A stretch of 64,000 bases of DNA. Source: UMGS2069 sp900557585 (GTDB lineage: Bacteria > Bacillota > Clostridia > Christensenellales > UBA1242). The first letter of the stretch is position 1. Each line of letters starts with the position of its first letter. The notes beneath the pieces are model-generated. The model saw nothing but the letters and a program-made list of their open reading frames with translations, searched no databases and was not told the origin of the DNA. The translations under genes were made by a program, and so were the position numbers. Of the stretch, positions 7,976 to 15,633 are shown piece after piece. The stretch is from assembly GCA_902476355.1 (NCBI GenBank), contig CABSCS010000008.1, forward strand, positions 1 to 64,000, given 5' to 3'.

Positions 7976-8004
7976 AAAGCACCAAACAATTGGTGCTTTT
8001 TTTG
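7976..8004 (+). terminator. intrinsic terminator downstream of mscL region
   Basis: AAAGCACCAA pairs with TTGGTGCTTT over ACAA, followed by a run of T. The remaining 8005-8120 is AT-rich with nothing recognisable. Confidence 0.8.
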
Positions 8005-8122
8005 ATTATTGTTTGTGCCGAGCAAATGTAATTTTAATCTGTGGATGCTTCTTTATAGATAAAGAAAATTTCACCAGTTGTCGAAATTTGAAAAAAAAGT
8101 GTATTTATTTTATTGTTGCATC

Positions 8123-8151
8123 TTGAAAAGTGAACTGAAAAATGTTACACT
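8123..8151 (+). promoter_or_regulatory. promoter of rnr
   Basis: TTGAAA (8123-8128), a 17-bp spacer and TACACT (8146-8151) precede the GGAGG site at about 8171. Confidence 0.5.
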
Positions 8152-8180
8152 AGAATTATCCAATACATAGGAGGCAAGAA

Positions 8181-10655
8181 ATGGCTTTCGACGAAGAATT
8201 TATTAAAGGTATGTCTGCGATATACAAATATGTTTTTGAGAACAAGGAGGTTCACAGAAACATTCTGCGAAAACAGATGCTTAATAAAGGAAAGGTTGCC
8301 TCTAAAGAAAAGTTTAACAAAATTGTTGAAGGGCTTTCGGCTCTTGGCAAAATTAAAATAGACAGAGAACAAGTCACATTGAATCCGAATGTTGTTTCAC
8401 TTGGTGTGTTGCAGAAAAGCGGAAACGACTTTTATGTTGTGACACCAAATTCAAACAAACATTATAGCGTAAGCAAAAGCGTCGCTTCGGGATATAGCGT
8501 TGGTGACGTTCTTGATGTTGCGCTTGAATATTCGGGAAAAGAGTTCTATGCGGTTGTTCTTGGAAAGAGCAATCAAAAGATTAAAGCACCCGAAAAGCCA
8601 AAGACCATTTCTCAGGGTGCCGACAAAGCAAAAGGAAAGAACTTGATTCTTGGAAGAGTTGTAAAACTCAGCCACGATGAACTTGTATTCATTCCAAACA
8701 AAAAGAGCATTTCACTTCGTCACATTCCAATTTTGAACAGCAAAGATGAAATGTCGGCTTTTCAAGATAAGATTTGTGTTATGGACCTTGAAAACCTTGA
8801 TGCTCCTCTTCAAGGAGGAAAGATTGTTGCGGTTAAAGGTGATGCGGGAAACCCTATTCACGAATATGACGCAATTGCAGAATGCTATGGCGCAATCATG
8901 GGGTGGGACGACCCTGGACTTGCTCTTGAAATTGAAAACATTCCGACCGCGGTCAACACAAAAAATCTTGATTTAATTTCTGAAGAAGAAGCCAAATATT
9001 CGCAAATTGGAAAGGTTGTTGACCTTCGAAACCTTCCTTTTGCAACAATTGACCCTGCAACATGCAAAGATATGGACGATGCAATTTGTTCTTCATTTGA
9101 TGAAAACGGAGACATTGTTTGCTATACCGCCGTTGCAAATGTTACAAAATATGTGAACCTTGACAGTAAAATTGGAAAGAACTATATTGCTGGTTGCTTT
9201 ACAATTTATGCACCAAACAAGGCATATAACATTCTTCCAACAAAGTTGTCAACGGGGATTTGTTCGCTTAATCCTGGTGAAGACCGCCAAGCATTTGTTG
9301 TTAAAACAGTGATAGACAAGGACACTGGAAAAGCAAAAGAAAGCAAAATTTATGATGCAATCATCAGAAGTCGCCATAAATATTCCTATGAAGATGCACA
9401 AAAGATTGTTGACGATTTTGGTGACGACTTTGTGAAAGAAACATTGCAGTTTAAAGCGCTTCATGGCATTGCATTGACCGATGAAGAGCAACTTGTAATG
9501 AATAAATATGCAGCGCAAATAATGTGGAAAGGTTTCGACCAAAGAAAAATGATTCGCTTTGTTTCAAATGATGAACGAGAAATTGTTTTCGACCAAGACC
9601 TTGATGATGTTGTGGATATTAAAGTTCTTGCACATTTGTTCTATCATGATGTTATAGAGGCGTTCATGGTGACAGCAAATGAGGCAACAGCAAAATATGC
9701 AAAAGAAAATGGGCTGAACAACATATATCGTGTTCATGCTGAACCAAACTCAAGAAAACTTGACCGTGCAACAGAGTTCTTTGATGTTCTTGGAATTGAG
9801 TTCGACGGAAATTTGTCTGCCGAGGGAACAAGAAGCCTTATTGAAATTACGAAAGACACTTCAATGGAAGAGGTTATCAATAAATTTCTTATCAAAATGC
9901 AATCAAGAGCGGTTTACAGCGAAAACCTTTATCCTGATAATGGTGAAAATTATATTCAAGAAGATTTATATGGCGAAAGAATTTCACACTATGCACTTCA
10001 ATCGCCACATTATAGCCATACAACTTCGCCAATTCGCAGAGTTCCAGACTATTTGACTCAATATAACATTTTGGCAAACATTCACTGCACAAAACCAATT
10101 TCTCTTGGACAAATCAAAGAAATTGTAGAGCAAGCAAACAAGCGTCAACTTGATGTTGACCAAGCCGAAAAAGACTTTGAGGACATTAGCAGTGTAATCT
10201 ATTGCGAAAAGCACATTGGCGAAAAAATGCATGGACGAATCACAAAAATCCGTTATACATCTGCAGATGAAGAATATGACGACGAGATTGTTGCAATTGT
10301 AAAGAACGAAGAAAAAGGTATCAGTGTAGAGATTCCTCTTTCACAAATTCTTGGTCACCCTGCAACTGGCTGTTCTCTTTCACAAGAGGGCTGTGCGGTT
10401 TATGACGAAAGGGGAAAAGTTGTTTTGGCGATTTGCAAACCATTGGATTTCATCATTGAAAAGGCAGACAGAAGAACAATGACAGTTTCGGGCAAAACCA
10501 ATCGTGAACTTTTAAAGAGTGCAGCGTCAAAATCATTTGACCACCGAAACTATAAAAACAGTTCAAGACCAAACAAAGATTTAAGATTCAACAGAACGCT
10601 GAAAGAAAGTGCATTCTGTGTCTGCGAAAAAGATGACGAGCCAGGAAAGAAATAA
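8181..10655 (+). CDS. rnr: ribonuclease R (RNase II/R family 3'-5' exoribonuclease)
   Basis: This 824-residue processive 3'-5' exoribonuclease degrades structured RNA in the cytosol. The RNB catalytic domain is marked by TIDPATCKDMDDAI, whose aspartates bind Mg2+, and by HTTSPIRRVPDYL near residue 613. Cold-shock-like segments precede it, and a divergent S1-like RNA-binding domain follows (GRITKIRYTS onward). A short basic tail ends the protein. Length fits RNase R rather than the shorter RNase II. ATG 8181 has GGAGG seven bases upstream. The usual partners secG and smpB are not adjacent; tRNA-Lys follows on the same strand. Confidence 0.93.
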   Translation: MAFDEEFIKGMSAIYKYVFENKEVHRNILRKQMLNKGKVASKEKFNKIVEGLSALGKIKIDREQVTLNPNVVSLGVLQKSGNDFYVVTPNSNKHYSVSKSVASGYSVGDVLDVALEYSGKEFYAVVLGKSNQKIKAPEKPKTISQGADKAKGKNLILGRVVKLSHDELVFIPNKKSISLRHIPILNSKDEMSAFQDKICVMDLENLDAPLQGGKIVAVKGDAGNPIHEYDAIAECYGAIMGWDDPGLALEIENIPTAVNTKNLDLISEEEAKYSQIGKVVDLRNLPFATIDPATCKDMDDAICSSFDENGDIVCYTAVANVTKYVNLDSKIGKNYIAGCFTIYAPNKAYNILPTKLSTGICSLNPGEDRQAFVVKTVIDKDTGKAKESKIYDAIIRSRHKYSYEDAQKIVDDFGDDFVKETLQFKALHGIALTDEEQLVMNKYAAQIMWKGFDQRKMIRFVSNDEREIVFDQDLDDVVDIKVLAHLFYHDVIEAFMVTANEATAKYAKENGLNNIYRVHAEPNSRKLDRATEFFDVLGIEFDGNLSAEGTRSLIEITKDTSMEEVINKFLIKMQSRAVYSENLYPDNGENYIQEDLYGERISHYALQSPHYSHTTSPIRRVPDYLTQYNILANIHCTKPISLGQIKEIVEQANKRQLDVDQAEKDFEDISSVIYCEKHIGEKMHGRITKIRYTSADEEYDDEIVAIVKNEEKGISVEIPLSQILGHPATGCSLSQEGCAVYDERGKVVLAICKPLDFIIEKADRRTMTVSGKTNRELLKSAASKSFDHRNYKNSSRPNKDLRFNRTLKESAFCVCEKDDEPGKK

Positions 10656-10721
10656 AGATGGTTTAAAGATGAGCAAAGAAAAAATGAAATTTAATAAAAA
10701 ATAAATTTGTTTAAAATTTTC

Positions 10722-10749
10722 TTGCTTTTTCATATTTTTATGTTATAAT
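10722..10749 (+). promoter_or_regulatory. promoter of tRNA-Lys
   Basis: TTGCTT (10722-10727), a 16-bp spacer and TATAAT (10744-10749) lie 35 bases before the tRNA. Confidence 0.6.
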
Positions 10750-10784
10750 AATTGCGTTATGTGAATTTCACATTGCGCAGTTTT

Positions 10785-10860
10785 GGGTCATTAGCTCAGT
10801 TGGCAGAGCACCTGACTCTTAATCAGGGTGTCCGGGGTTCGAGCCCCCGATGACCCACCA
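10785..10860 (+). tRNA. tRNA-Lys(CUU)
   Basis: A 76-nt cloverleaf with acceptor GGGTCAT pairing with ATGACCC, discriminator A and encoded CCA. The D-arm is AGCTCAGTTGGCAGAGC and the anticodon stem CCTGA/TCAGG encloses loop CTCTTAA with anticodon CTT. The T-arm is GGGGTTCGAGCCCC. It reads AAG codons. A terminator and then a structured satellite element follow on the same strand. Confidence 0.97.
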
Positions 10861-10888
10861 AAAAGCACCGATAATTCGGTGCTTTTTT
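10861..10888 (+). terminator. intrinsic terminator of tRNA-Lys
   Basis: AAAGCACCG pairs with CGGTGCTTT over ATAATT, followed by T residues, immediately after the encoded CCA. Confidence 0.85.
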
Positions 10889-10897
10889 CATGGTTAA

Positions 10898-11022
10898 ACT
10901 TTGCTCGAACCCTGGGTTCGACTCCTGTCGGAGCCAGACCGCAATCAAAGATTGCTCCCGCTTTGTGCTAAAAACATGCCACAGGCATATTTTCTTAACG
11001 CAGTCGCCCCGAAGCCCCACCA
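10898..11022 (+). ncRNA. tRNA-linked structured element, copy 1 (after tRNA-Lys)
   Basis: About 125 nt that align over most of their length with the minus-strand element at 48339-48461. Blocks shared by both are ACTTT, GGGTTCRA (10914-10921 here), TGTC loop, CCAGACCG (10934-10941), GCTAAAAA, CTTAACGC and GTCGCCCC. Three hairpins lie between them: CTCC/GGAG around TGTC (10922-10933), GCAATC/GATTGC around AAA (10941-10955), and ATGCC/GGCAT around ACA (10976-10988). All three have different paired bases but kept pairing in the other copy. The last 12 nt, GAAGCCCCACCA, match the 3' end of the adjacent tRNA-Lys (GATGACCCACCA) at ten of twelve positions. I recognise no known RNA family. It may be an RNA, a folded DNA recombination site, or a tRNA-derived mobile element. 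Confidence 0.6.
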
Positions 11023-11136
11023 AAAAAACAAACAAATTATTTGTTCTTTTTTATCTTATCACTAATCACTGCTGAAATTATAAACACTTTGAAATGCAAA
11101 ATTTCAGTTAAAGCAAACTAAAAAAAACAAAGTATA

Positions 11137-11164
11137 AACCCCGGCAAACGCTGGGGTTTTTATT
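11137..11164 (+). terminator. strong intrinsic terminator in the tRNA-Lys to fabG gap
   Basis: AACCCCGGC pairs with GCTGGGGTT over AAAC, followed by a T run. Upstream at about 11070-11109 an 8-bp inverted repeat CTGAAATT/AATTTCAG encloses 20 nt. A short unidentified transcript may end here; no ORF fits. The rest of 11165-11320 holds nothing recognisable. Confidence 0.7.
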
Positions 11165-11320
11165 TTGCTTATTATGAATCAATTATAAATGGCGTGTGTT
11201 TGTTGGAGATATTTAAAAGGTTTAAAGTTTGTTGATTGGCTTACTAAGTGTAAAATATTGCAGGTTTTGGCTTGATATTTTGCTGTTCGTGTGGTATTAT
11301 TTGTTTAGAGGATTAGTTTT

Positions 11321-12052
11321 ATGAAAACTGTAATTGTTACAGGTGCGTCACGCGGGATTGGCGCTTGCATTGCAAAAGAATTTGCAAAAAATGGATATAA
11401 TGTTGTTTTAAACTATTTTAAAAGCGAGGAAAAGGCGAAAGAGGTTTCAAAAGATATTGAAAGTCTTGGTGCAAGAGTTTTGCTTTCAAAAGCAGATGTT
11501 TCAGACCCTGCGCAAGTTCAAGCAATGGTGGAAGAGGCGATAAAAGTTTTTGGAAATGTTGATGTTTTGGTAAACAATGCTGGAATTTCGATTTCTGGAC
11601 TGCTTATAGACATGACAAATGAACAAATTCAAAATCTTGTTTCAACAAATCTTGTTTCTCAAATTGTTTGCGCAAGAGAGGTTGCAAAACATATGATTGG
11701 TCGTCAAAGCGGAAGAATTGTGAATGTTTCATCAATTTGGGGAGTTGTTGGCGGAAGCAACGAAACTGTTTACAGCGCAACAAAGGCGGGAATAATTGGC
11801 TTTACAAAGGCGCTTGCAAAAGAACTTGGACTTTCGAACATAACGGTGAATGCAGTTGCTCCTGGTGCAATTGAAACCGACATGATGAAATGCTATGACG
11901 CTGAAACAAAAAATCAAATTGCAGAAGAAACAACTCTTGGAAGAATTGGAAAACCCGAAGATATTGCAAAAGCTGTTTTATTTCTTGCAAGTGATGATGC
12001 GTCATATATAACCGGTCAAGTTTTGAGAGTTGATGGCGGTTGGAATATATAG
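11321..12052 (+). CDS. fabG: 3-oxoacyl-ACP reductase-like short-chain dehydrogenase
   Basis: A 243-residue NAD(P)-dependent short-chain dehydrogenase of the classical type. The nucleotide-binding TGASRGIG is at residues 7-14 and NNAG follows near residue 87. The catalytic Ser138, Tyr151 and Lys155 are in place, and APGAIETDM forms the C-terminal substrate region. The closest well-known family is FabG, which reduces 3-oxoacyl-ACP in fatty acid elongation. It stands alone rather than in a fab cluster, so it could act on another ketone. ATG 11321 follows AGAGGATTAG. A CACACATAAC repeat and a terminator follow. Confidence 0.8.
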   Translation: MKTVIVTGASRGIGACIAKEFAKNGYNVVLNYFKSEEKAKEVSKDIESLGARVLLSKADVSDPAQVQAMVEEAIKVFGNVDVLVNNAGISISGLLIDMTNEQIQNLVSTNLVSQIVCAREVAKHMIGRQSGRIVNVSSIWGVVGGSNETVYSATKAGIIGFTKALAKELGLSNITVNAVAPGAIETDMMKCYDAETKNQIAEETTLGRIGKPEDIAKAVLFLASDDASYITGQVLRVDGGWNI

Positions 12053-12075
12053 TACTATTTCACACATAACACGTT

Positions 12076-12104
12076 AAAAGTCCCATATTTTGGAGCTTTT
12101 TTTG
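12076..12104 (+). terminator. intrinsic terminator after the FabG-like gene
   Basis: AAAAGTCC pairs imperfectly with GGAGCTTTT over ATATTT, followed by T residues. Confidence 0.55.
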
Positions 12105-12155
12105 TGCGTGGCAGTTTTTATTTTGCTTTCATAAAATGAAATAAGGAAGTGAAAT

Positions 12156-13217
12156 ATGTGTGAGTTTGTTATAAATTTGAAAGAGATTTTGCGTTCTTTT
12201 GACAAGGCAAAATCGTATCTTTGCAAAAAGACAAAAATTTGCGTTGTTGTGAAGGCGAATGCCTATGGTTTTGGTGCGTCGAAAATTTGTCAACTTTTGA
12301 ATATTAAAGCAGATTATTTCGCAGTTGCAAGATTGAGTGAATTTTTGAAAATTGAAAAAATTGCAAAAAAACCTGTGTTGATTTTGTCGCCACTTTTTGA
12401 AAATGAAATGAAAGTTGCAATTGAAAAGGGGGCAGAAATCTCAATAGACTCAATTGAAATGCTACTTTGCGCAAACAAAATTGCAGAAGCAAAGCATAAA
12501 ATTGCAAAAGTTCATCTTGTTCTTGACACAGGCATGAATCGTTTTGGAATAAAGCAAAATTCAGAACTTGAACGCTTTTTATGTGTTTTAAAAGAAATGA
12601 AAAATGTTCGGTTTGTTGGGGCATATTCGCATGTTTATGATGCAAGTGATGCAGATAGTGTAAAGTTGCAACGCGAAAAGTTTATTTCTTTTAAAGAGAT
12701 GATTACAAAAAATGGTTTCAATCCAATTTTTCACTTTGCTTCTTCGGTTCCGCTGAAAGACAAAGAAAACCAGTTTGACATGGTTCGTTTGGGCTTTGAT
12801 GAATATTATTCTGAAACAAGCAAACACATGTTTGTTGCGCGCATTCTTGAAACAAAAGAGGTTTTGAAAGGTGAGAAAATTTCATATTCGGGAACTTTTG
12901 TTGCACAAAAAGACATGAAAATTGCAATTTGCTCTGCTGGATATGCCGACGGGCTTCCAAGAAAAATGTCAAATAAGGGTGAAGTGTTGATATGTGGGCA
13001 AAAAGCGCCAATTATTGGGCGAGTGTGCATGGATGTGTTTATGTGTGACATTTCAAATGTTTCGGGCGCGAAAGTGGGTGAAAAGGTCGTGATTTTTGGA
13101 TGTCAGAAAGAAAGTTCAATTTCTGTTTGCCAGGTTGCTGAAATTTGTGATACAATTGCATATGAAATCTATACGGGCATCTCGGAAAGAGTAAAGCGCG
13201 TGTATAAATGGAGATAA
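12156..13217 (+). CDS. alr: alanine racemase
   Basis: A 353-residue PLP enzyme that interconverts L- and D-alanine for peptidoglycan. The PLP lysine is Lys33 in VVKANAYGFG. The second catalytic base, a tyrosine, is Tyr244 in ISYSGTF. The family signature CSAGYADGLPR and the RVCMDVFM segment that contributes to the active site follow. The length is a little shorter than the usual 370-390. ATG 12156 follows AAGGAAG. rsmD begins two bases after its stop, so the two are co-transcribed. Confidence 0.93.
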   Translation: MCEFVINLKEILRSFDKAKSYLCKKTKICVVVKANAYGFGASKICQLLNIKADYFAVARLSEFLKIEKIAKKPVLILSPLFENEMKVAIEKGAEISIDSIEMLLCANKIAEAKHKIAKVHLVLDTGMNRFGIKQNSELERFLCVLKEMKNVRFVGAYSHVYDASDADSVKLQREKFISFKEMITKNGFNPIFHFASSVPLKDKENQFDMVRLGFDEYYSETSKHMFVARILETKEVLKGEKISYSGTFVAQKDMKIAICSAGYADGLPRKMSNKGEVLICGQKAPIIGRVCMDVFMCDISNVSGAKVGEKVVIFGCQKESSISVCQVAEICDTIAYEIYTGISERVKRVYKWR

Positions 13218-13218
13218 A

Positions 13219-13767
13219 ATGCAGGTTATAACTGGAAAATATCGCGGAAGAAAACTTTTGAGTCTTGACACAGAAAAAACAAGACCAACTCTTGCAAGGG
13301 TGAAAGAAAGTCTTTTTTCAATGGTTGATGAATATATTTTTGATAGCACTGTGCTAGACCTTTTTGCAGGTTCGGGCGCACTTGGAATTGAGGCAATCAG
13401 CCGTGGGGCAAAAAAAGTGTATTTTGTTGACAACAACAAAGATGCGAAAGTGGTTATTGAAAAAAACCTGAAAAATGTAAAGGAAGACTTTTCGGTTGAA
13501 ATTTCCGACTTTGCATCAGCACTTGACAAATATGCGTCGCTTGGTGTAAAATTTGATATGATATTTATGGATCCACCATATAAAAGCGATTTTGCGGGCA
13601 GAGCACTTGAACTTTTAGACAAAAAAAATCTGCTTCATGATGGGTCGATTGTGTGCCTTGAATATGAGGGCTCAAATCGTTTGCAATCTTTTCCAGAATG
13701 TTATATAATAAAGAAGCATAAAACACATGGAATTGCAGGCATTGTGATTTTGGAGTATAAAAAATAA
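13219..13767 (+). CDS. rsmD: 16S rRNA (guanine-966 N2)-methyltransferase RsmD
   Basis: This 182-residue Rossmann-fold methyltransferase modifies G966 of 16S rRNA in the small subunit. The N-terminus (ITGKYRGRKL, then TRPTLARVKESLF) is characteristic of RsmD. LDLFAGSGALGIEAISRGA is the SAM-binding motif I, and DPPY at 118-121 is the catalytic motif of N-methyltransferases. It starts two bases after alr, and its stop overlaps the next start by one base. In many Bacillota rsmD is followed by coaD; here a coiled-coil protein takes that place. Confidence 0.95.
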   Translation: MQVITGKYRGRKLLSLDTEKTRPTLARVKESLFSMVDEYIFDSTVLDLFAGSGALGIEAISRGAKKVYFVDNNKDAKVVIEKNLKNVKEDFSVEISDFASALDKYASLGVKFDMIFMDPPYKSDFAGRALELLDKKNLLHDGSIVCLEYEGSNRLQSFPECYIIKKHKTHGIAGIVILEYKK

Positions 13768-14243
13768 TGGAAGATATTACACAACTTATTGATGAACTTG
13801 AATCTGAATTTGCCAAAGGCAAGAATTTTTTGTGGTCTAAAAAATCTTTTGTGAACCTTGATAAATGCGAAGAATTGATTGCAGAACTCAAACAATCGCT
13901 TCCTTCTGCACTTCAAGAAGCAAGTTATGTTTTGTCACAAAGAGATAAAATCATTTCACAAGCAAAAGAACAAGCCGACAAAACATTGAAAGAGGCAGAG
14001 GAAAGAGTTGAACAACTTTTAAGTGAAAATGCACTTATCAAAAAAAGTGAAACCGAATCTGCTGAAATGATGGAAAATGCAGAAAAGCGTTCAAATCAAC
14101 TTTATAACGTTACAAAAGACAATATCGATAAACTTTTAAAGTCGGTTGAAGACTATTTGCTTCAAAACCTTCACATTGTTCGAAGCAACCGTGAAGAACT
14201 CAACAACACAAACTTTTCAGTTAAACCAAAAAATAAACAATAA
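13767..14243 (+). CDS. coiled-coil protein of unknown function downstream of rsmD
   Basis: A 158-residue soluble protein that is almost all predicted helix. A long coiled coil rich in Glu, Lys, Gln and Ala runs from about residue 55 to 140 (for example QADKTLKEAEERVEQLL). No enzymatic motif or membrane segment is seen. Short ATPase-subunit-H-like coiled-coil proteins occur in the same neighbourhood (rsmD-coaD-ylbJ) in Clostridia, which is the only hint of identity. Its ATG overlaps the rsmD stop (TAATG), so it is translationally coupled. A strong terminator follows. Confidence 0.6.
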   Translation: MEDITQLIDELESEFAKGKNFLWSKKSFVNLDKCEELIAELKQSLPSALQEASYVLSQRDKIISQAKEQADKTLKEAEERVEQLLSENALIKKSETESAEMMENAEKRSNQLYNVTKDNIDKLLKSVEDYLLQNLHIVRSNREELNNTNFSVKPKNKQ

Positions 14244-14248
14244 AAACA

Positions 14249-14275
14249 AAAGCACAGTTTCATCTGTGCTTTTTT
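14249..14275 (+). terminator. intrinsic terminator of the alr-rsmD operon
   Basis: AAAGCACAG pairs with CTGTGCTTT over TTTCAT, followed by T residues. It may also serve the convergent ylbJ-like gene ending at 14286. Confidence 0.85.
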
Positions 14276-14285
14276 CATGTCAGCT

Positions 14286-15584
14286 TTAAAATTTGAAAAT
14301 TGAAAGTAGGACGAGGCAAACAAAAAAGGAAAGAAATGCTTGAACAAATTTTGCAAAAATAAATTTTGAAACTTTAATGTTTGTTTTTGAAAGAAAAGAT
14401 AAAGATTGAAAAATGATAGAAAATCCACCAAAAGAAATGAGTGAAGAAATCAACGAATATGAAAGAGAGCAGTGCACATTAGAGAGCATTTTTACACCTC
14501 TTGTCATTTCTATTATGCCAGACATAACACCGCTTGAAAGTGCCGTTTTTTCTGGATTTGAGCCAAACAGTGGAGAAATGAGTTTTGCAAAAAAATGCAA
14601 TATTTTGGTTTGGTTTAAAATGTCGATAAGAACAAAAAAGAAAGCAATATAAAAGCAAACAACAAGCAAACTTTGTGCAGTGTCAATTGCAGAAGAAGAC
14701 ATGATTTGCAAAAAGTTTTTCTTTGGGCTTTCATGTGTCACTTGTATTCCTGTGCGATGGTTTTGTTTGTCGTTGTCATCGTTTTGGTTGCTATTTGTTT
14801 TGCTTGTTTTTGTGCTTGCAAAGGCAAAGTTGTTTTTGCTTTGATTTAGTTGGTTGAAATTTGCAATTTCGTTTTCGCTTGTTGTATTGTTATGAATAAA
14901 AGCACATTTGTTTGCGTGGAGGTTCTTGAACGAAGAGGTGGGCTGTACGGCTTTTTTGATTAAACTGTTAGAAGAGGTTTGCAGATTTGCTTGTTTTGTC
15001 AGTTTTTTATTCGTGTTTCTTTGTTTGATTTTTGCAAACAGATTTATAATTATTGCCGAAACAACCGCTGATATAACACTTGAAACATAAATGATAATTC
15101 CAAGTTTTGGGCTGTTGAGCATTCCAGTTCCAACACTTCCGATAATAAAAATAAGCCCAGATGTTGAAGAAAGAACTGCACACAGAAAACTATCTTTTTT
15201 GCTGATTTTTCCTTGCATAAACAGGTCTGCTGTAATTTTTGAACCGATTGGATATCCTGACACAAGACTCATGAAAAAGGCATAAAAACAGTCTCCGCCA
15301 ATGCCAAACAACTTTTGCATTGGCTTGTTGGCAATTTTAGAGAGTTTTTCAAAATTTAGGTTTGTGATGATTTTGCAAAGAAACATGAAGGGTAATAGTC
15401 CTGGCAGAACCGAAACAAAGAAAAGTTTAATTCCGCTTGTTACGCTTTTTGCGTACAAAGCAGAGTTTGAAAGAATGCAAAACATGACCAGAAAAATTGC
15501 AATAATCCACACATTTTCTTGAAACCGTGCAAATGTGGCTTTTTTTATTTTACATTTTTCGCTGAATATTGTATTATAATGCAT
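14286..15584 (-). CDS. ylbJ: YlbJ-like integral membrane protein with a low-complexity insertion
   Basis: A protein of about 432 residues with multiple membrane helices in two blocks. The conserved segments SVLPGLLPFMF and SLVSGYPIGSKIT, and a later GVMSGIIEMTRG, match the YlbJ/nucleoside-recognition (Gate) family. In Bacillus subtilis YlbJ is a sporulation protein needed for spore heat resistance. Between the blocks (about residues 187-287) lies a roughly 100-residue Asn/Lys/Ser/Thr-rich stretch that is absent from ordinary YlbJ. The start is uncertain: the frame stays open 96 codons upstream, but that overlaps the divergent gene, so ATG 15584 is preferred. Neighbourhood with rsmD and tmcAL agrees with ylbJ elsewhere. 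Confidence 0.75.
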   Translation of the reverse strand: MHYNTIFSEKCKIKKATFARFQENVWIIAIFLVMFCILSNSALYAKSVTSGIKLFFVSVLPGLLPFMFLCKIITNLNFEKLSKIANKPMQKLFGIGGDCFYAFFMSLVSGYPIGSKITADLFMQGKISKKDSFLCAVLSSTSGLIFIIGSVGTGMLNSPKLGIIIYVSSVISAVVSAIIINLFAKIKQRNTNKKLTKQANLQTSSNSLIKKAVQPTSSFKNLHANKCAFIHNNTTSENEIANFNQLNQSKNNFAFASTKTSKTNSNQNDDNDKQNHRTGIQVTHESPKKNFLQIMSSSAIDTAQSLLVVCFYIAFFFVLIDILNQTKILHFFAKLISPLFGSNPEKTALSSGVMSGIIEMTRGVKMLSNVHCSLSYSLISSLISFGGFSIIFQSLSFLSKTNIKVSKFIFAKFVQAFLSFFVCLVLLSIFKF

Positions 15585-15633
15585 ATTAAATGTATATGCA
15601 AAGCATAGTCTTTTTTGACAAAGGAGAAAAAAT

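Noticed and set aside
10898..11022. tmRNA, Y RNA or a self-cleaving ribozyme
   Set aside because: No tag reading frame or tRNA-like 5' half for tmRNA, no Ro-binding stem motif, and no hammerhead, twister or HDV core sequence could be fitted by eye.
10823..11035. Minus-strand frame across tRNA-Lys and its satellite element as a protein
   Set aside because: It covers a clear tRNA and reads like the well-known spurious frames over tRNA genes; no ribosome site, and the RNA-level structure explains the conservation.
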